A stretch of DNA of 55,000 nt from Prorocentrum cordatum (Eukaryota > Sar > Dinophyceae > Prorocentrales > Prorocentraceae). Under the pieces are notes generated by a model. The model saw only the letters and a list, made by a program, of their open reading frames with translations, searched no databases and had not been told where the DNA came from. Positions within the stretch are counted from its first letter, which is position 1; every line of letters starts with the position of its first letter. The stretch is from contig CAUYUJ010007491.1 in assembly GCA_963575745.1 (NCBI GenBank), positions 239,268 to 294,267 on the forward strand, written 5' to 3'. Shown one piece after another: positions 31,540 to 41,224 of the stretch. The position numbers were made by a program, and so were the translations under genes.

Positions 31540-33861
31540 GGGCGCCCAATGTCAGTGCGTATTGCAGACGTCGGGCGAGCCATGTTCTTGGAGTTCCTGC
31601 ACTTCGCCAGCAACCGCGAGGCCAGCAGCACGAGCGTGAACACAGCTATGATGCAAGTCACTCGTTTCGCAGACTCGTGCTCGAGAGCAGTTCTGAGATT
31701 CGGTTGGTGTGTATCAGCATCGAGACAGTGGGAGCTCACGCGCAGTGCGACGCAGTACCCGAGATTGTGTAGCGCCACTGTCCATCTGGCCCTTCTGGTC
31801 GGTATTCGGCACTGTCTTGGAGCACGGATCGGCTGCGGCATGCATCACCTTCAGCATCTTCCAGAAATGCCAAGTTCACTACTCATCTGGTGGTATAAGC
31901 ATTCATCAGTACGATATTACACATTGCAGTTTGGTAGTACTTACGTGGACTGGCGACGCATATTATGCGAGGACGAGCGACCTGAAGCAGACTGGTGGAA
32001 GATATCCTTCATACAACTCTTCTTCCGACAGCGCGACAGCAGCACCGACGGCGACGAAGTGGAGATACCAGTCGACGTAGGCATGCACGCAGCTCCACCA
32101 GCACCGCCTCAGCAAAGAGTGCCGGACGTGGCACCGGCAGTACCACCGCCAGAGGACGAAGACGACAGACCGCCAGCACGAAAACGGAAGCACGATGGAC
32201 GAGACGAAGACGACGACCGAGCGCGCAAATGGCGCACGCTGCCAGCCGAAGACCTCGAAAGACGCGCAGACGGACTAGCACCTGCAGCTAAACATCAGCG
32301 AGCGGATCCAGCAGAAGAACATGATGAAGGGCCTATCTTGGATCCACCGCCGTACCAACCACCAGCGGCAGGTACTCCAGCGTCATCTTCGACTGCAGCA
32401 CCGACGACACCGGCACAAGCACCAGAGCAGCCAGTACCAGACTTAGATAGCGATATCGACTCGGATGATCTCTACTGTGACAGGCATGGCAATTCGATCA
32501 CACTACCCACGACCTTGGAAGAGTTCCGAGCGTATGTGACCAGCAGAAAGCCAGATCCATTACTCAAGAAGATGAACAGAAACGACGGTGACCCAAATTG
32601 TTGTCCCCGCGGCTGTTTGGATCAAGGCGAGTTCGAGTACTTTGAGCCGCCAGTGCAGCAGACACGACATGACTTAGTGGATCTATCAGATGATATGGAA
32701 TGTCACTTTGAGAAGGAGGAGCCTGTTGCCGAGTTTGCCCTTCCCTGGTGGATCGCGAACCTGGAGTTTCGCACCGAACATCCAGTACCTGAAAATCACG
32801 ATTTAGTTTTCTTTCTATCTACGTCGAAGCTCAACAGCCAAGTTAGCAAGCGAGATCTTCACAATCTTAGTGCAGAAGATCAGCGGAAGCACCATGAGCA
32901 AGTCATCAACTCCATGAAGCGCGAGTTGCAACAGTGGCTGGAGCTCGAGAGCGTTGGCATCATGTTAAAACGCGACGCTACCAATCTTGTGGGCGGCGCT
33001 TGGGTTTTCAAGTGGAAGATCACGGTTATCGGGGGCAAAGAACAGCGTGAAGTTAAAGGCAGATGGACGTTGAGGGGCTTCAAATATCGACAGTCCCAAG
33101 TGGAGACCTTCAGCGGAACGGCAGCCAGATACAGCACCAGAGTGGTAAACAGTCACGCTTGCCAGAACAACTACGACCTATGGGCGCTAGATATCTCAGG
33201 AGCTTTTCTGAAGGGTTTGACTTTTGATGAGATCAACCAGATGACGACAGTGGGCTTGATCCGGCACGTACAGCTTTTCGTGGGCGCTAAGACGGCAGGA
33301 GTTCTGAGGACCTTCAAAGGATGGGGGAACTTCAACCACGAGAAGCACTGCCTACGAATACTTCGACCAATCTGGGGCTTGAAGGACGCACCGAGATTGT
33401 TCACTCTCAAGCTAGCACAAGTGATGACCGCTACGCGACATATCCCGAGCAAGACGGACAACAAGTTGTACATGAGGCACGATGACAAGAACACTTGTAT
33501 ATCACTGGTTTGCGGACACTTGGATGATTTGAAAGGATCTTCGACGACGAGGGCACGAGAGGAGCTTTGGGAAGCCTTGGAAAATGCCTTTGGCAAGTGC
33601 AGTAAGCACTTGAACAAGTTCACATATCTTGGAGTTGAACATGAGCAGGCGCCGGACAGGAAATCTATATATACACATCAGCGCAGCTTTATCAAGGAGT
33701 TGCACATGATACCCCTTCCAGCACACTCGAGTCACCGACCTGATGACGATTTGAGCATGGAATTGCATTCACTAGCTCGTAGTCTTCTTGGAGCTCTATC
33801 TTGGGTAACTCAGTCGAGAAAGTGTTTGTTGGACTATGTCAGCGCAATGCGAAGCAGTTGA
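31540..33861 (+). pseudogene. Linker and reverse transcriptase
   Basis: After TAA 31537 the frame resumes at 31549 (MSVRIADVGRAMFLEFL). An acidic Pro-rich linker of about 350 residues follows and includes the fourth GDPNCCPRG motif at 32587. RT begins near 33000: AWVFKWKI, GRWTLRGFKYRQ, then the first catalytic Asp in ALDISGAFLKG (33190) and the YxDD-box equivalent GHLDDLK (33523-33528). LGALSWVTQSRK lies near the end. A TGA at 33859-33861 ends this frame; the RNase H continues in another frame from about 33840. Confidence 0.92.
32587..32615 (+). repeat. Recurrent element motif, copy 4
   Basis: GGTGACCCAAATTGTTGTCC then CCGCGGCTGTTTGGATCAAG; in frame GDPNCCPRG. The 3' part keeps the TTTGG.TCAAG seen in the LTR copies. 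Confidence 0.85.
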
Positions 33862-34556
33862 AGCACCGGCATGCCCAAGTTCTTAATCTAAGTCTGAAGT
33901 GGATTCAGCAACATCACTCAGGAATGCGATATGCAGAGTTCAGTGGAAGTTCAGCGCTATATTGTATCGTTGATTCGGCTTTTCGAGCGGACGAACCTGA
34001 CTGTCTAGCACTGCGAGCAGATATCATGGGCCTCTGTCAGCATTCAGACTCACAGATCGGCGGGAAGTTGCACACGTATATCACGACCAGCAAGAAACAA
34101 TCACGGGTGAATCGCAACACGTTCAGCGCCGAGGCCGGAGCAGTTGGAGATGCAGTATCTATGAGTATTGTGTTGGCAGGACTATTACATGAGATAGATA
34201 TGGGACCATGTTCGGCAGCGACGTTGGCTACCCACGCAGAGCATGGAGGTTTCAGTCGTAAGATAGTGGTGTTCACTGACAGCGAGTCGTTCTTCAAAGC
34301 GTGCACGGCCACGGAGATACAGTTACCAACAGAACGCCATCTCGCCTACACCGTCATGAAGGTACGAGAATGGTTGGATCGTGGCATCATTACGGAGTTG
34401 GTATGGATCGACACACGAGATATGCTATGTGATGGTCTCACCAAGGGAAGCATTTCGAGATTCGATGTCATGCACGCTTTGAATCAGGGTCAGTGGACGC
34501 TCAAACATACGCTTCAGATATGGAGTTCGAAAAATATGAGGTCGACTACCCGATGA
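33840..34556 (+). pseudogene. Copia RNase H
   Basis: Follows RT after a frame change at about 33.85 kb. Acidic active-site positions are visible in the copia order: Asp in CIVDSAF (33972), Glu in FSAEAGAVGD (34131), Asp in VVFTDSES (34278), and Asp in MLCDGLTKG (34431), where copia elements typically have a LADILTK-like box. TGA 34554-34556 ends the polyprotein. All four positions are kept although the frame is detached from RT. Confidence 0.9.
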
Positions 34557-34853
34557 GCCACTGTGACCTAGATTGTTGTTCTCGCCGCCGTGGTGAGATA
34601 TTTTTCAATATGATTGATTTGTATTTCGGCAGCTTGTCTCTTCGAGATCGGCTGCTATTTCGCCTACGATGTTATCGGCTACTCGATGAGTTTCACGTAC
34701 GTTGTGATGCTCGGCCTCTCGTTCTTGAGGCCCGATTGCTGCCGCTGTGCCGCTGCCAATGCTATAGTACACTGCACGTGCGCTTCTGTAGATCTCTATC
34801 TAGCTGTTGTTCAAATTCAAGTACAGAGCCTATCAAGTTTAAGCCATCACGAG
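34557..34853 (+). other. 3' untranslated region of the element
   Basis: About 300 bp with no ORF of note, containing the fifth motif copy, GTGACCTAGATTGTTGTTC, at 34563-34592. No long polypurine tract is visible before the 3' LTR, only a short ACGAGAG. Confidence 0.7.
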
Positions 34854-35087
34854 AGTAAGCTGTTACCCTTGGAGGAGGGACTTCTCTCGGGGCCTCTAGA
34901 GTTCTCTTAGGGCCCCGTCCAATGCACAGGTTGACAGGTGGCAGTGGTGACGTAAATTGTTGTCCCCGCTGCCGCTTGGCCCAAGACGCGTCAAAGACGA
35001 GATTGCACGAGACTGAAAAGGATTCCTTCACATCCTTGCACGCCCGTGTCCGGGAGGGAGAGGGACCTACTCACGTGCTACCGCACG
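34854..35087 (+). repeat. 3' LTR (234 bp)
   Basis: Counterpart of the 5' LTR; carries GTGACGTAAATTGTTGTCC at 34947 and CTTGGCCCAAG where the 5' LTR has CTTGGCTCAAG. Confidence 0.92.
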
Positions 35088-35172
35088 CCTCCTCCTCTTC
35101 CTCCTCCTCCTCCTCCCCTTCCTCCTCCTCCTCCCCCTCCTCCCCTTCCTCGTCCTCGTCCTCCTCCTCCCC

Positions 35173-35203
<31 letters not shown>

Positions 35204-35272
35204 TCGTCCTCGTCCTCCCCCTCCTCCTTGTCCTCCTCGTTCTCCTCCTCTTCCCCCTTCCTGTTCCCGTTT
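35088..35272. repeat. (CCT)n tract, downstream of insertion
   Basis: Resumed target microsatellite with CGTCCTCGT interruptions. Confidence 0.9.
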
Positions 35273-35394
35273 CACAGGCCCAATGCTGTTCAATGCCGCC
35301 AGCAGGCGGGCTTTTTGCCATTTGAACGCCCCACCCTCCCAGAATAAGCAGACATTCGGGAATCAAATCAGAAACACTTGGCCAATTTGACAAT

Positions 35395-35640
35395 CCGGTC
35401 TCCGACCAGTTCTGGGGCGGTTCGGCCCGGTTTTACCGCGTTGGGTCTGGCGTTGAGTTGCGTTGTGGGCTGGGCGGGGTGGGGCCGGCCTGAGCTGAGC
35501 TTGCCGGTCTGGCTGGCCTGTCTGGCCGAGCTGGCGCAGGGAGCTGGCCGCGCTGGCCTGGGCTGGCCGGGCCGGGCTGGTTCATAGGCTGGGGTCGGCG
35601 GCCCGAGCCGAGCTGGCCGAGCTGGCCAGGCCGGTTGGCT
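35395..35640. repeat. CTGGCC/GAGCTGGCC low-complexity block
   Basis: Imperfect short repeats of GGCCTGGCTGG and CCGAGCTGGCC type. No gene; the P/A/R-rich minus-strand ORF is composition driven. 35273-35394 is unassigned. Confidence 0.6.
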
Positions 35641-35690
35641 GGGTCGCCAAGCTGGCAGACGTTCGTGCAGCTTCAACGGAGAGACCTCGG

Positions 35691-36050
35691 ATGCGTAGTC
35701 GCGTGCAACCACAGGCCAACGCAGCGACGCAGCCGCGCTCCGCATCGCAAAGTAAAAAGCCTTCCGGCGCCAGCGACGCGCCGCTGACGAGTTGCGTTCG
35801 TACCTGGGAGCCTGTCAGCATCGCCGCCATGGGAGCTCTGGCGTCGGGCCGCGCCGTGGGGTACCTGCAAATGCCTGGCTGCGCGGTGTCGCTGCGGTAG
35901 GCGATCCTCTACTTCCTCCAATGCTGCGCCAAGCACGAGTGCGACGCCAGCGGCAACGAGGTGGGCGCGTTTCCTGTGGTTTGGCGTGTGAGTCGATGCG
36001 AGAGCGATATGGGCGACGCCACAGCGGTTTCGCGCCGTTCTTTGCCCAAG
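35691..36050 (+). pseudogene. Short hypothetical ORF with an internal TAG
   Basis: From ATG 35691 the frame includes APLTSCVRTWEPVSIAAMGA and GYLQMPGCAVSLR, ending at TAG 35898-35900. The same frame then continues AILYFLQCCAKHECDASGNE and VGAFPVVWRV. Both halves are protein-like, so the TAG is either a decay mutation or part of a splice acceptor. It runs into a GA microsatellite near 36050. Family unknown. Confidence 0.3.
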
Positions 36051-36097
36051 AGAGAGATTGAGAGAGAGAGAGAGAGAACAAAAGGAAAGCGGAATAT

Positions 36098-36905
36098 CCC
36101 AATGCGACCCTACCTAGGGGTTGGAGCATTTAGGAAAACAACATCTACATCTACACCGGCATCTATATTTACATCTACACCTGCATCTACATCTACATCA
36201 ACATCAACATCGATATTCACATCTACATCTACATGTACACCTACATCTACACCTACATCTACGTATACATCTACACCTACATCCACATCTACACCTACAC
36301 CTACACCTACATCTACATCTACATCTACACATTCGCAATGGTTTTGCTTTTGCATTGCCTTTGCTTTTGCTCTTGCCTTTGCTCTTTCCTTTGTCTTTGC
36401 TTTTGTTGATGACTTTTCATTGCTTTTAATTTTGCTTTTGCTTGATTTTGTTTTTGCTTTGCCTGCTTTAGCGCAACGCAGCATAGCGCAACGCAACATT
36501 AGCACAGCATATCATAGCATAGCGTAGCCAAACATAGCATCGCATAGCACAGCTCAGCGTAGCATAACATAGCATAGCATAGCATATCATAACATAACGC
36601 AGCATAGCATAGCTAAGCTAAGGTAAGCTAAGCTAAGCTATGTCAAGCTAAGCTAAGCTAAGCTAAGCTGCTAGACCAGGCTAGGCTAAGCTCAGCTAAG
36701 CTAAGCTAAATCAAGCTAAGCTAAGCTAAGCTAAGCTAGGATCAGATAAGCTAAGCTAAGCTACCCTAAGCTAAGCTAAGCTAAGCTAAGCTAGGCTAGG
36801 CAAGGCAAGGCTAAGCTGGGTGAGCCCAGGGGGCGCAACTGGGGGAACCGCGGGGCGGATGCCGGGGGAACCGCCCGGGGCGATTTCCACTGCCCGGCCC
36901 TTTAA
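36098..36905. repeat. Composite A-B repeat module, copy 1
   Basis: Motif A (36098-36140: CCCAATGCGACCCTACCTAG, GTTGGAGC, TAGGAAAACAACA) is followed by ACATCT hexamers (36140-36330), TTTGCT-type repeats (36340-36465), CATAG/GCAAC repeats (36466-36598) and GCTAA pentamers (36599-36812). It closes with motif B (36815-36905: GCTGGGTGAGCCCAGGGGGC, two GGGGGAACCGC blocks, CACTGCCCGGCCC). The same A...B order occurs at 54113-54715. Just after B, 36937-36949 holds CCTAGGTAGGG, the inverse of part of A. Confidence 0.85.
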
Positions 36906-36950
36906 TCCCATGGAGTAAGAACCCTTCTGGGCGGAACCTAGGTAGGGAAA

Positions 36951-38556
36951 AACGCCAAGCATGCTAACGACGAGGAAGGGAAGGACAACGCCGAACCCTT
37001 ACAGGGACGATGGGAAACGAGATTCGAGGCGCTCCTGGAGAAAGGAGTGCCCGCGTGCTACCTAGGAAAATACTTGTTCTCTGTGTCGAAGAAACCGCTG
37101 CGGCACCTGGCGCGAAACGGCCTGCAAAGGCTCGACATCGACCAGGTGAATTCCCATTTCCAGGCGCAGCTCCAGAGGCATCCCCGCGCACTCTGTTTGG
37201 GCGAGTACGTACGCAATCGCGAAACGAAGTTGCAGCATATCGTCCGCCTCCTAGAGCAGGCCGAGCGCCCGATGCCCGAAGGCCGTTCACACTGGCTCCA
37301 TCGGAAGCTCGAGACGCCGCCAGAGACCTCTTCATCATTTTGGGCTATCGGGGCAGCGATCATAAATGGTGTGCGGAGCATGGCGTCTACGTTGAGTGCC
37401 TGCCCGCCTTTGCGCGCGATTTCTCGCGAGGGCAGCAAGATGTGAGGAAGCAGGATGTCGCAGATTGTCTGGATCTCTACGCGAAGGCGCGGGCCCTCGG
37501 CCACCCGCGACCAGACGTCAAGGTCCAAGCCGCATTGAACCTGAAGGCGGAGCGCGATCGCTCGACCAAATCGAGGAGGCCGCCGAGGGGTGCTGCACGT
37601 TAGCGTGTTACGGGCATGACGAGCGAATCTATGCCTGGAGACCGCCCTGGGAAGACAGAGAGCCCCATCACAGCGCGCGCACTTGGGCGGCATCGTTGAA
37701 AATGCGGCCCGCGAATCACAATGTGCAAGAGAAACCAGTGGCCGACTTCACCGCCGTGCTGAACGTATTCCGGGCCACCTGTTGAGGCGATTGGGACACC
37801 TGTAATGGAAATTGGAAAGAACAGGTTGAATTAGCGCAGAGCGCTCGCCTTGGGATCGCGCAGTGTAAGAGAGACCGACTCAATGCGATAACAATGGAGG
37901 TGGGAGCCGAGCCCTATCTGGGATTCCCTTGGTCAGTGCGCGACCTCTTCAAACACGCGGGGGGAGGCGCCTGCGCATTCTTCGGCATCGAGAAGCGCAT
38001 CTGGAGGCCCGCGTCCGAGCGATGTGTGGTGGGGGGGTGGGGGGGAAGGAATAAGCTCCTTCGCGTCATCAGCGCGGTTCTGCGTCGCAAGCTGGGATCG
38101 CAATGTCTGAGCGGCGCAGAGAACGCCGCGGGATTGGACGACATGGACGACGGCCTGCTCGTTGCGGGCGGCGCGCGCTCCATGGGGGATCCTGACTTCG
38201 AGCTGGATGGGGAAGAAGCCAGGCGTTACCTGCGCTTCGATAGCGGCGCCAACTACTTCGAACACGTGGCATTTGTCGAAACGGGCCCCAAGGTACGCGT
38301 GACGAACTGCACCGAATCGGATTGCGTCGAGGATTGCAGAGTTACCGATGCGGCGAAACAGAGCCTGGAAGAAGCCATCCTAGCCATGCCAGGCGATGGG
38401 CAACGCGAGAAGGGGCTCAGCGACGAGACGCAAGGTCTTCTGAACAACTCTGCGAACCCCTTCCCATTCTGGAATTCGTTCTCGGTCTCGTCGGGTCCTG
38501 GGAACGAGCCCCGTACTTGCTCAAGCACCGCCTTGTCGCTCACGGAGAAAGTATAG
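36951..38556 (+). pseudogene. Family-A-like DNA polymerase relic with possible helicase/primase-like tail
   Basis: Coherent protein in three successive frames. 36951-37262 includes YLGKYLFSVSKKPLRHLARN and RLDIDQVNSHF (Asp at 37134 and 37140), a motif A-like strand. 37285-37555 includes ARDAARDLFIILGYRGS and WCAEHGVYVECLPAFARDF, a motif B-like helix and following loop. 37560-37783 includes LDQIEEAAEGCC then CYGHDERIYAW (His-Asp at 37615-37620), like the HDE motif C of family-A polymerases. TGA at 37783 is in frame, and sequence continues (QVELAQSARLGIAQCKRDRL) into FPWSVRDLFKHAGGGACAFF, which might be a D5-like helicase/primase region, to TAG 38554. The assignment is from motif order only. 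Confidence 0.45.
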
Positions 38557-38961
38557 GGAAACATGGGGAATCCTGGGATTTGTGCGTATTTGTTCGTGTG
38601 GCCCTGGCCCATTTACTCGCCAAGAGGATCTGTGGGATTACCCCCCCCTCTCTCTTCTCCCTTGGGCGCGCCGTCGGCTCCTGCCAACTTCGTGATCAGG
38701 CAGTCTGCCTGACCTGGCCGCGGCTTCGTTTTCGTTTTGTGATCGTTGTTTTGTGTTTTTATGTTTACATCTCCTCTCTCTCTCTCTTCTCTCGCTCGGG
38801 CTCTCCTCGCGCTCGGGCGTCCCGAGGCTGCGATTTCATGGACCAGAATCTCGCCCTGCGCGAACAGAGCCGCTTGGAACCACCGCCGCCGTCGCTGGCG
38901 CGGGAGAGGGAGGGGGAGGGAGGGTCAGGGAGGGAAAGGGAGAGGGATCAGGAGAGGAAGT
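38557..38961. other. No gene seen
   Basis: Mixed sequence with a short CTCTCT run near 38770-38795 and a GGGA run near 38904-38950. No supported feature. Confidence 0.5.
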
Positions 38962-39064
38962 CATATCGCTACCGCTACCCTTCTCTCATCGCCACATCTG
39001 GATTCGCCTCTACATTCGTGTCAGACAGCGCCCCTCGAGAGGTCCAGGGAGTGGCGGCGGTAAC
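38962..39064. repeat. Third copy of the GGTACC-ended repeat
   Basis: Shares CGCTACCGCTACCCTTC, CTGGATTCGCCTC and GGCGGTAAC with 2299-2443 in the same order; diverged. Confidence 0.65.
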
Positions 39065-39247
39065 TTTTTAGTGTGTTCCAACTGAGGGAGGAAGGAGGGG
39101 CGACGGAGGAACGAATGAGCAGGAGGAGGAGAAGAAGGATGATGATGATGGCGGCGGTAACTTTTTAGTGTGTTCCAACTGAGGGAGGAAGGAGGGGCGA
39201 CGGAGGAACGAATGAGCAGGAGGAGGAGAAGAAGGATGATGATGATG
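39053..39247. repeat. 97-bp tandem duplication
   Basis: Two adjacent nearly identical units starting GGCGGCGGTAACTTTTTAGT at 39053 and 39150, each ending in GGA and GAT triplets. The first overlaps the end of the preceding repeat. Confidence 0.85.
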
Positions 39248-39289
39248 AGGAGGAGGAGGAGGAGGCGGACGGGGGGAGGTGGGGCCCCG

Positions 39290-40065
39290 GGCGGCGTCAA
39301 GAGATTCTATTGCCTTCAATGCCTCAGTGCCTCATGCCTCGGTGCCTCATGGAGGAAGAGGTAGGAGGAGAGAGGAGGAGGAGGAGGAGAGGAGGAGGGA
39401 GGAGGAGGAGGGAGGAGGAGGAGGGAGGAGGGAGGGAGGAAGGATGAGGAGGGAGGGAGGGGAGGAGGAGGAGGGAGGAGGAGGAGGAGGAGGGAGGATG
39501 GAGAGGAGGAGGGAGGAGGGAGGAGGAGAGGAGGAGGAGGATGGCGGAGGGAGGAGGGAGGAGGAGGGAGGAGGGAGGGAGGGAGGGGAGGAGAGGAGGA
39601 GGAGGAGGGAGGAGGGAGGAGGGAGGAGGGGGAGGAGGAGGAGGGAGGAGGGAGGAGGGAGGAGGGAGGAGGGAGGAGGGAGGAGGGAGGAGGGAGGAAG
39701 GGAAGGAGGGAGGAGGGAGGGAGGAGGGAGAGGGAGGAGGGGAGGAGGGAGGGAGGGAGGGCGGAGGGAGGAGGGAGCAGGAGAGGAGGAGACGAGGAGG
39801 AGGAGGAGGAGAGGAGGAGGAGGGGAGGAGGGGGAGGAGAGGAGAGGCGGAGGGGGGATGAGGAGGGGGGGAGGGCGGCGTCAGGAGATTATATTGCCTT
39901 CAATGCCTCAGTGCTCAGTGCTTCGGTGCATCTCGGAGGAGGAGGAGGAGGAGGAGAAGGAGGAGGAGGAGGAGGAGGAGGAGGAGGAGGAGGAGGAAGA
40001 GGCGGAGGCGGAGGTGGAGGAGGAGGAGGAGGCGGAGGAGGAGGAGGAGGAGGAGGAGGACCAGG
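39290..40065. repeat. (GGA)n arrays, each led by a duplicated unique sequence
   Basis: A sequence beginning GGCGGCGTCA and containing TATTGCCTTCAATGCCTCAG occurs at about 39290-39345 and again at 39870-39925. Each copy is followed at once by a GGA array (39360-39865 and 39934-40065). The poly-E/R/G ORFs are artefacts. 40066-40865 has no supported gene. Confidence 0.8.
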
Positions 40066-40865
40066 ATAAACCCAATATGTATCGACGGCACTGCAATACG
40101 GTAGGTTTGCGCCACGCTGACGCGGCGGCGACCGTGGCGCGGGCATCCGAAATGAAACGCCGCCAGTGGCCCAGAGTTCGGCCAGGCCGAGCGATCTGCG
40201 CCATCGGAGGGCCGCGACCGCTCAAGGTGGAACGAGCCACACGGCGTCAGATACCAGCGCCCGCGACATCGCGATCCGAACCAGCCGTAAGTCGCGTACA
40301 GTCGGACGCCACGACGATCCGACCTCTCGGATCACCCCTCGGGCCTCCCTTCGGAGGACGCCAACCAACCGACGAGCGACGACGACGACGGCGAGGTCTC
40401 GGCGGGTCGGCATGTTTTAAATTGCAGTCGGACGGAGGTGTAAGGTTGAGGTCGGCTCGGGGAGGGTACCCTGGTGTCCTTTGTGTTTGTTGGATGTTCG
40501 TTTGCATCCTTGGGCGGATATCCTTGGATGTTCTGTGTGTTTTGGCCGGCGGAGGGTCTCATGTTCGTGAACAGTGCTCTTCTGGCCTAGGTCCGGCTGT
40601 ACTGTTTTTTGTCGACCTCACGCCTTCCGTTGATGGATGGCCTCCAGTCAAGCCCCAGAGGCGAGAAGGGCCACCCTCCGAAAGCCGGTCGAGCCGAACC
40701 TCACCCACCTTCCTCCCGCTTCTTTTCTTCGGAACCTGTAAGAGCCTTCCGTCGTGATTTTTTCATGACCCGAGGGAGTCTGGGCTCCTTACGGTTACGG
40801 CAGCACGATGGCTGTATGCGCTCCGCTCCTGCTGGAGCCCTTCCGGCCTTGCGCGCGGGCAGGCG

Positions 40866-41000
40866 GCCAGGAGGCGGGGGAGGAGGAGGAGGAGGAGGAG
40901 GAGGAGGAGGAGGAGGAGGAGGAGGAGGAGGACGAGGAGGAGGGGGAGGACGAGGAGGAGGAACAGGAGGAGGAGGATGAGGAGGAGGAGGGAGGAGGGA
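40866..41000. repeat. (GGA)n array
   Basis: Purine triplet array with GAC and ACA interruptions. Confidence 0.88.
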
Positions 41001-41108
41001 GGCAGGCCCTGCCGGCATTCTTTGTTCTTTGCTCCTTTGCGCGAGGCCAGTTCGGGCGGGGGCTCCGTTTCGAAGGCAGCCGCCCTCCAGCCTCCGAGCT
41101 ATGCCTCG

Positions 41109-41224
41109 GTCGGGCATGTCCCCCCACAGGAGGAAGATTCAGAAATAATCAAACTTCGTCTGGGGACGATGTTTCGATTTCGAATTTTTCGTCCAAAATC
41201 CGCCTGTAGGGGGACAGGCCCGAC
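41109..41224. mobile_element. MITE-like inverted-repeat element, family 2, copy 2
   Basis: The ends at 41109-41130 (GTCGGGCATGTCCCCC) and 41203-41224 (CCTGTAGGGGGACAGG) are inverted repeats. Interior blocks AGGAAGA, GGACGAT.TTT, GAATTTTT and ATCCGCCTG recur in the copy at 3123-3271. It is AT-richer than its flanks. Confidence 0.8.

Larger units (their letters stand above)
24919..35087 (+). mobile_element. Ty1/copia-type LTR retrotransposon, 10.2 kb
   Basis: The element has near-identical terminal direct repeats, a tRNA-type primer binding site, and a coding region ordered Gag, aspartic protease, methyltransferase-like block, zinc modules, integrase, reverse transcriptase, RNase H. Integrase before RT defines the copia order. 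It sits in a CCT tract; if the LTR starts at AGTAAG and ends at CCGC(G/A)CG, CCTCC on both sides would be the target duplication, though the repeat makes this ambiguous. The polyprotein is broken by stops TAG 27828, TAA 29121 and TAA 31537 and by frame changes near 30.45 and 33.85 kb. All three stops are in the otherwise continuing frame. LTR identity is about 98%, so insertion was fairly recent. Confidence 0.95.
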
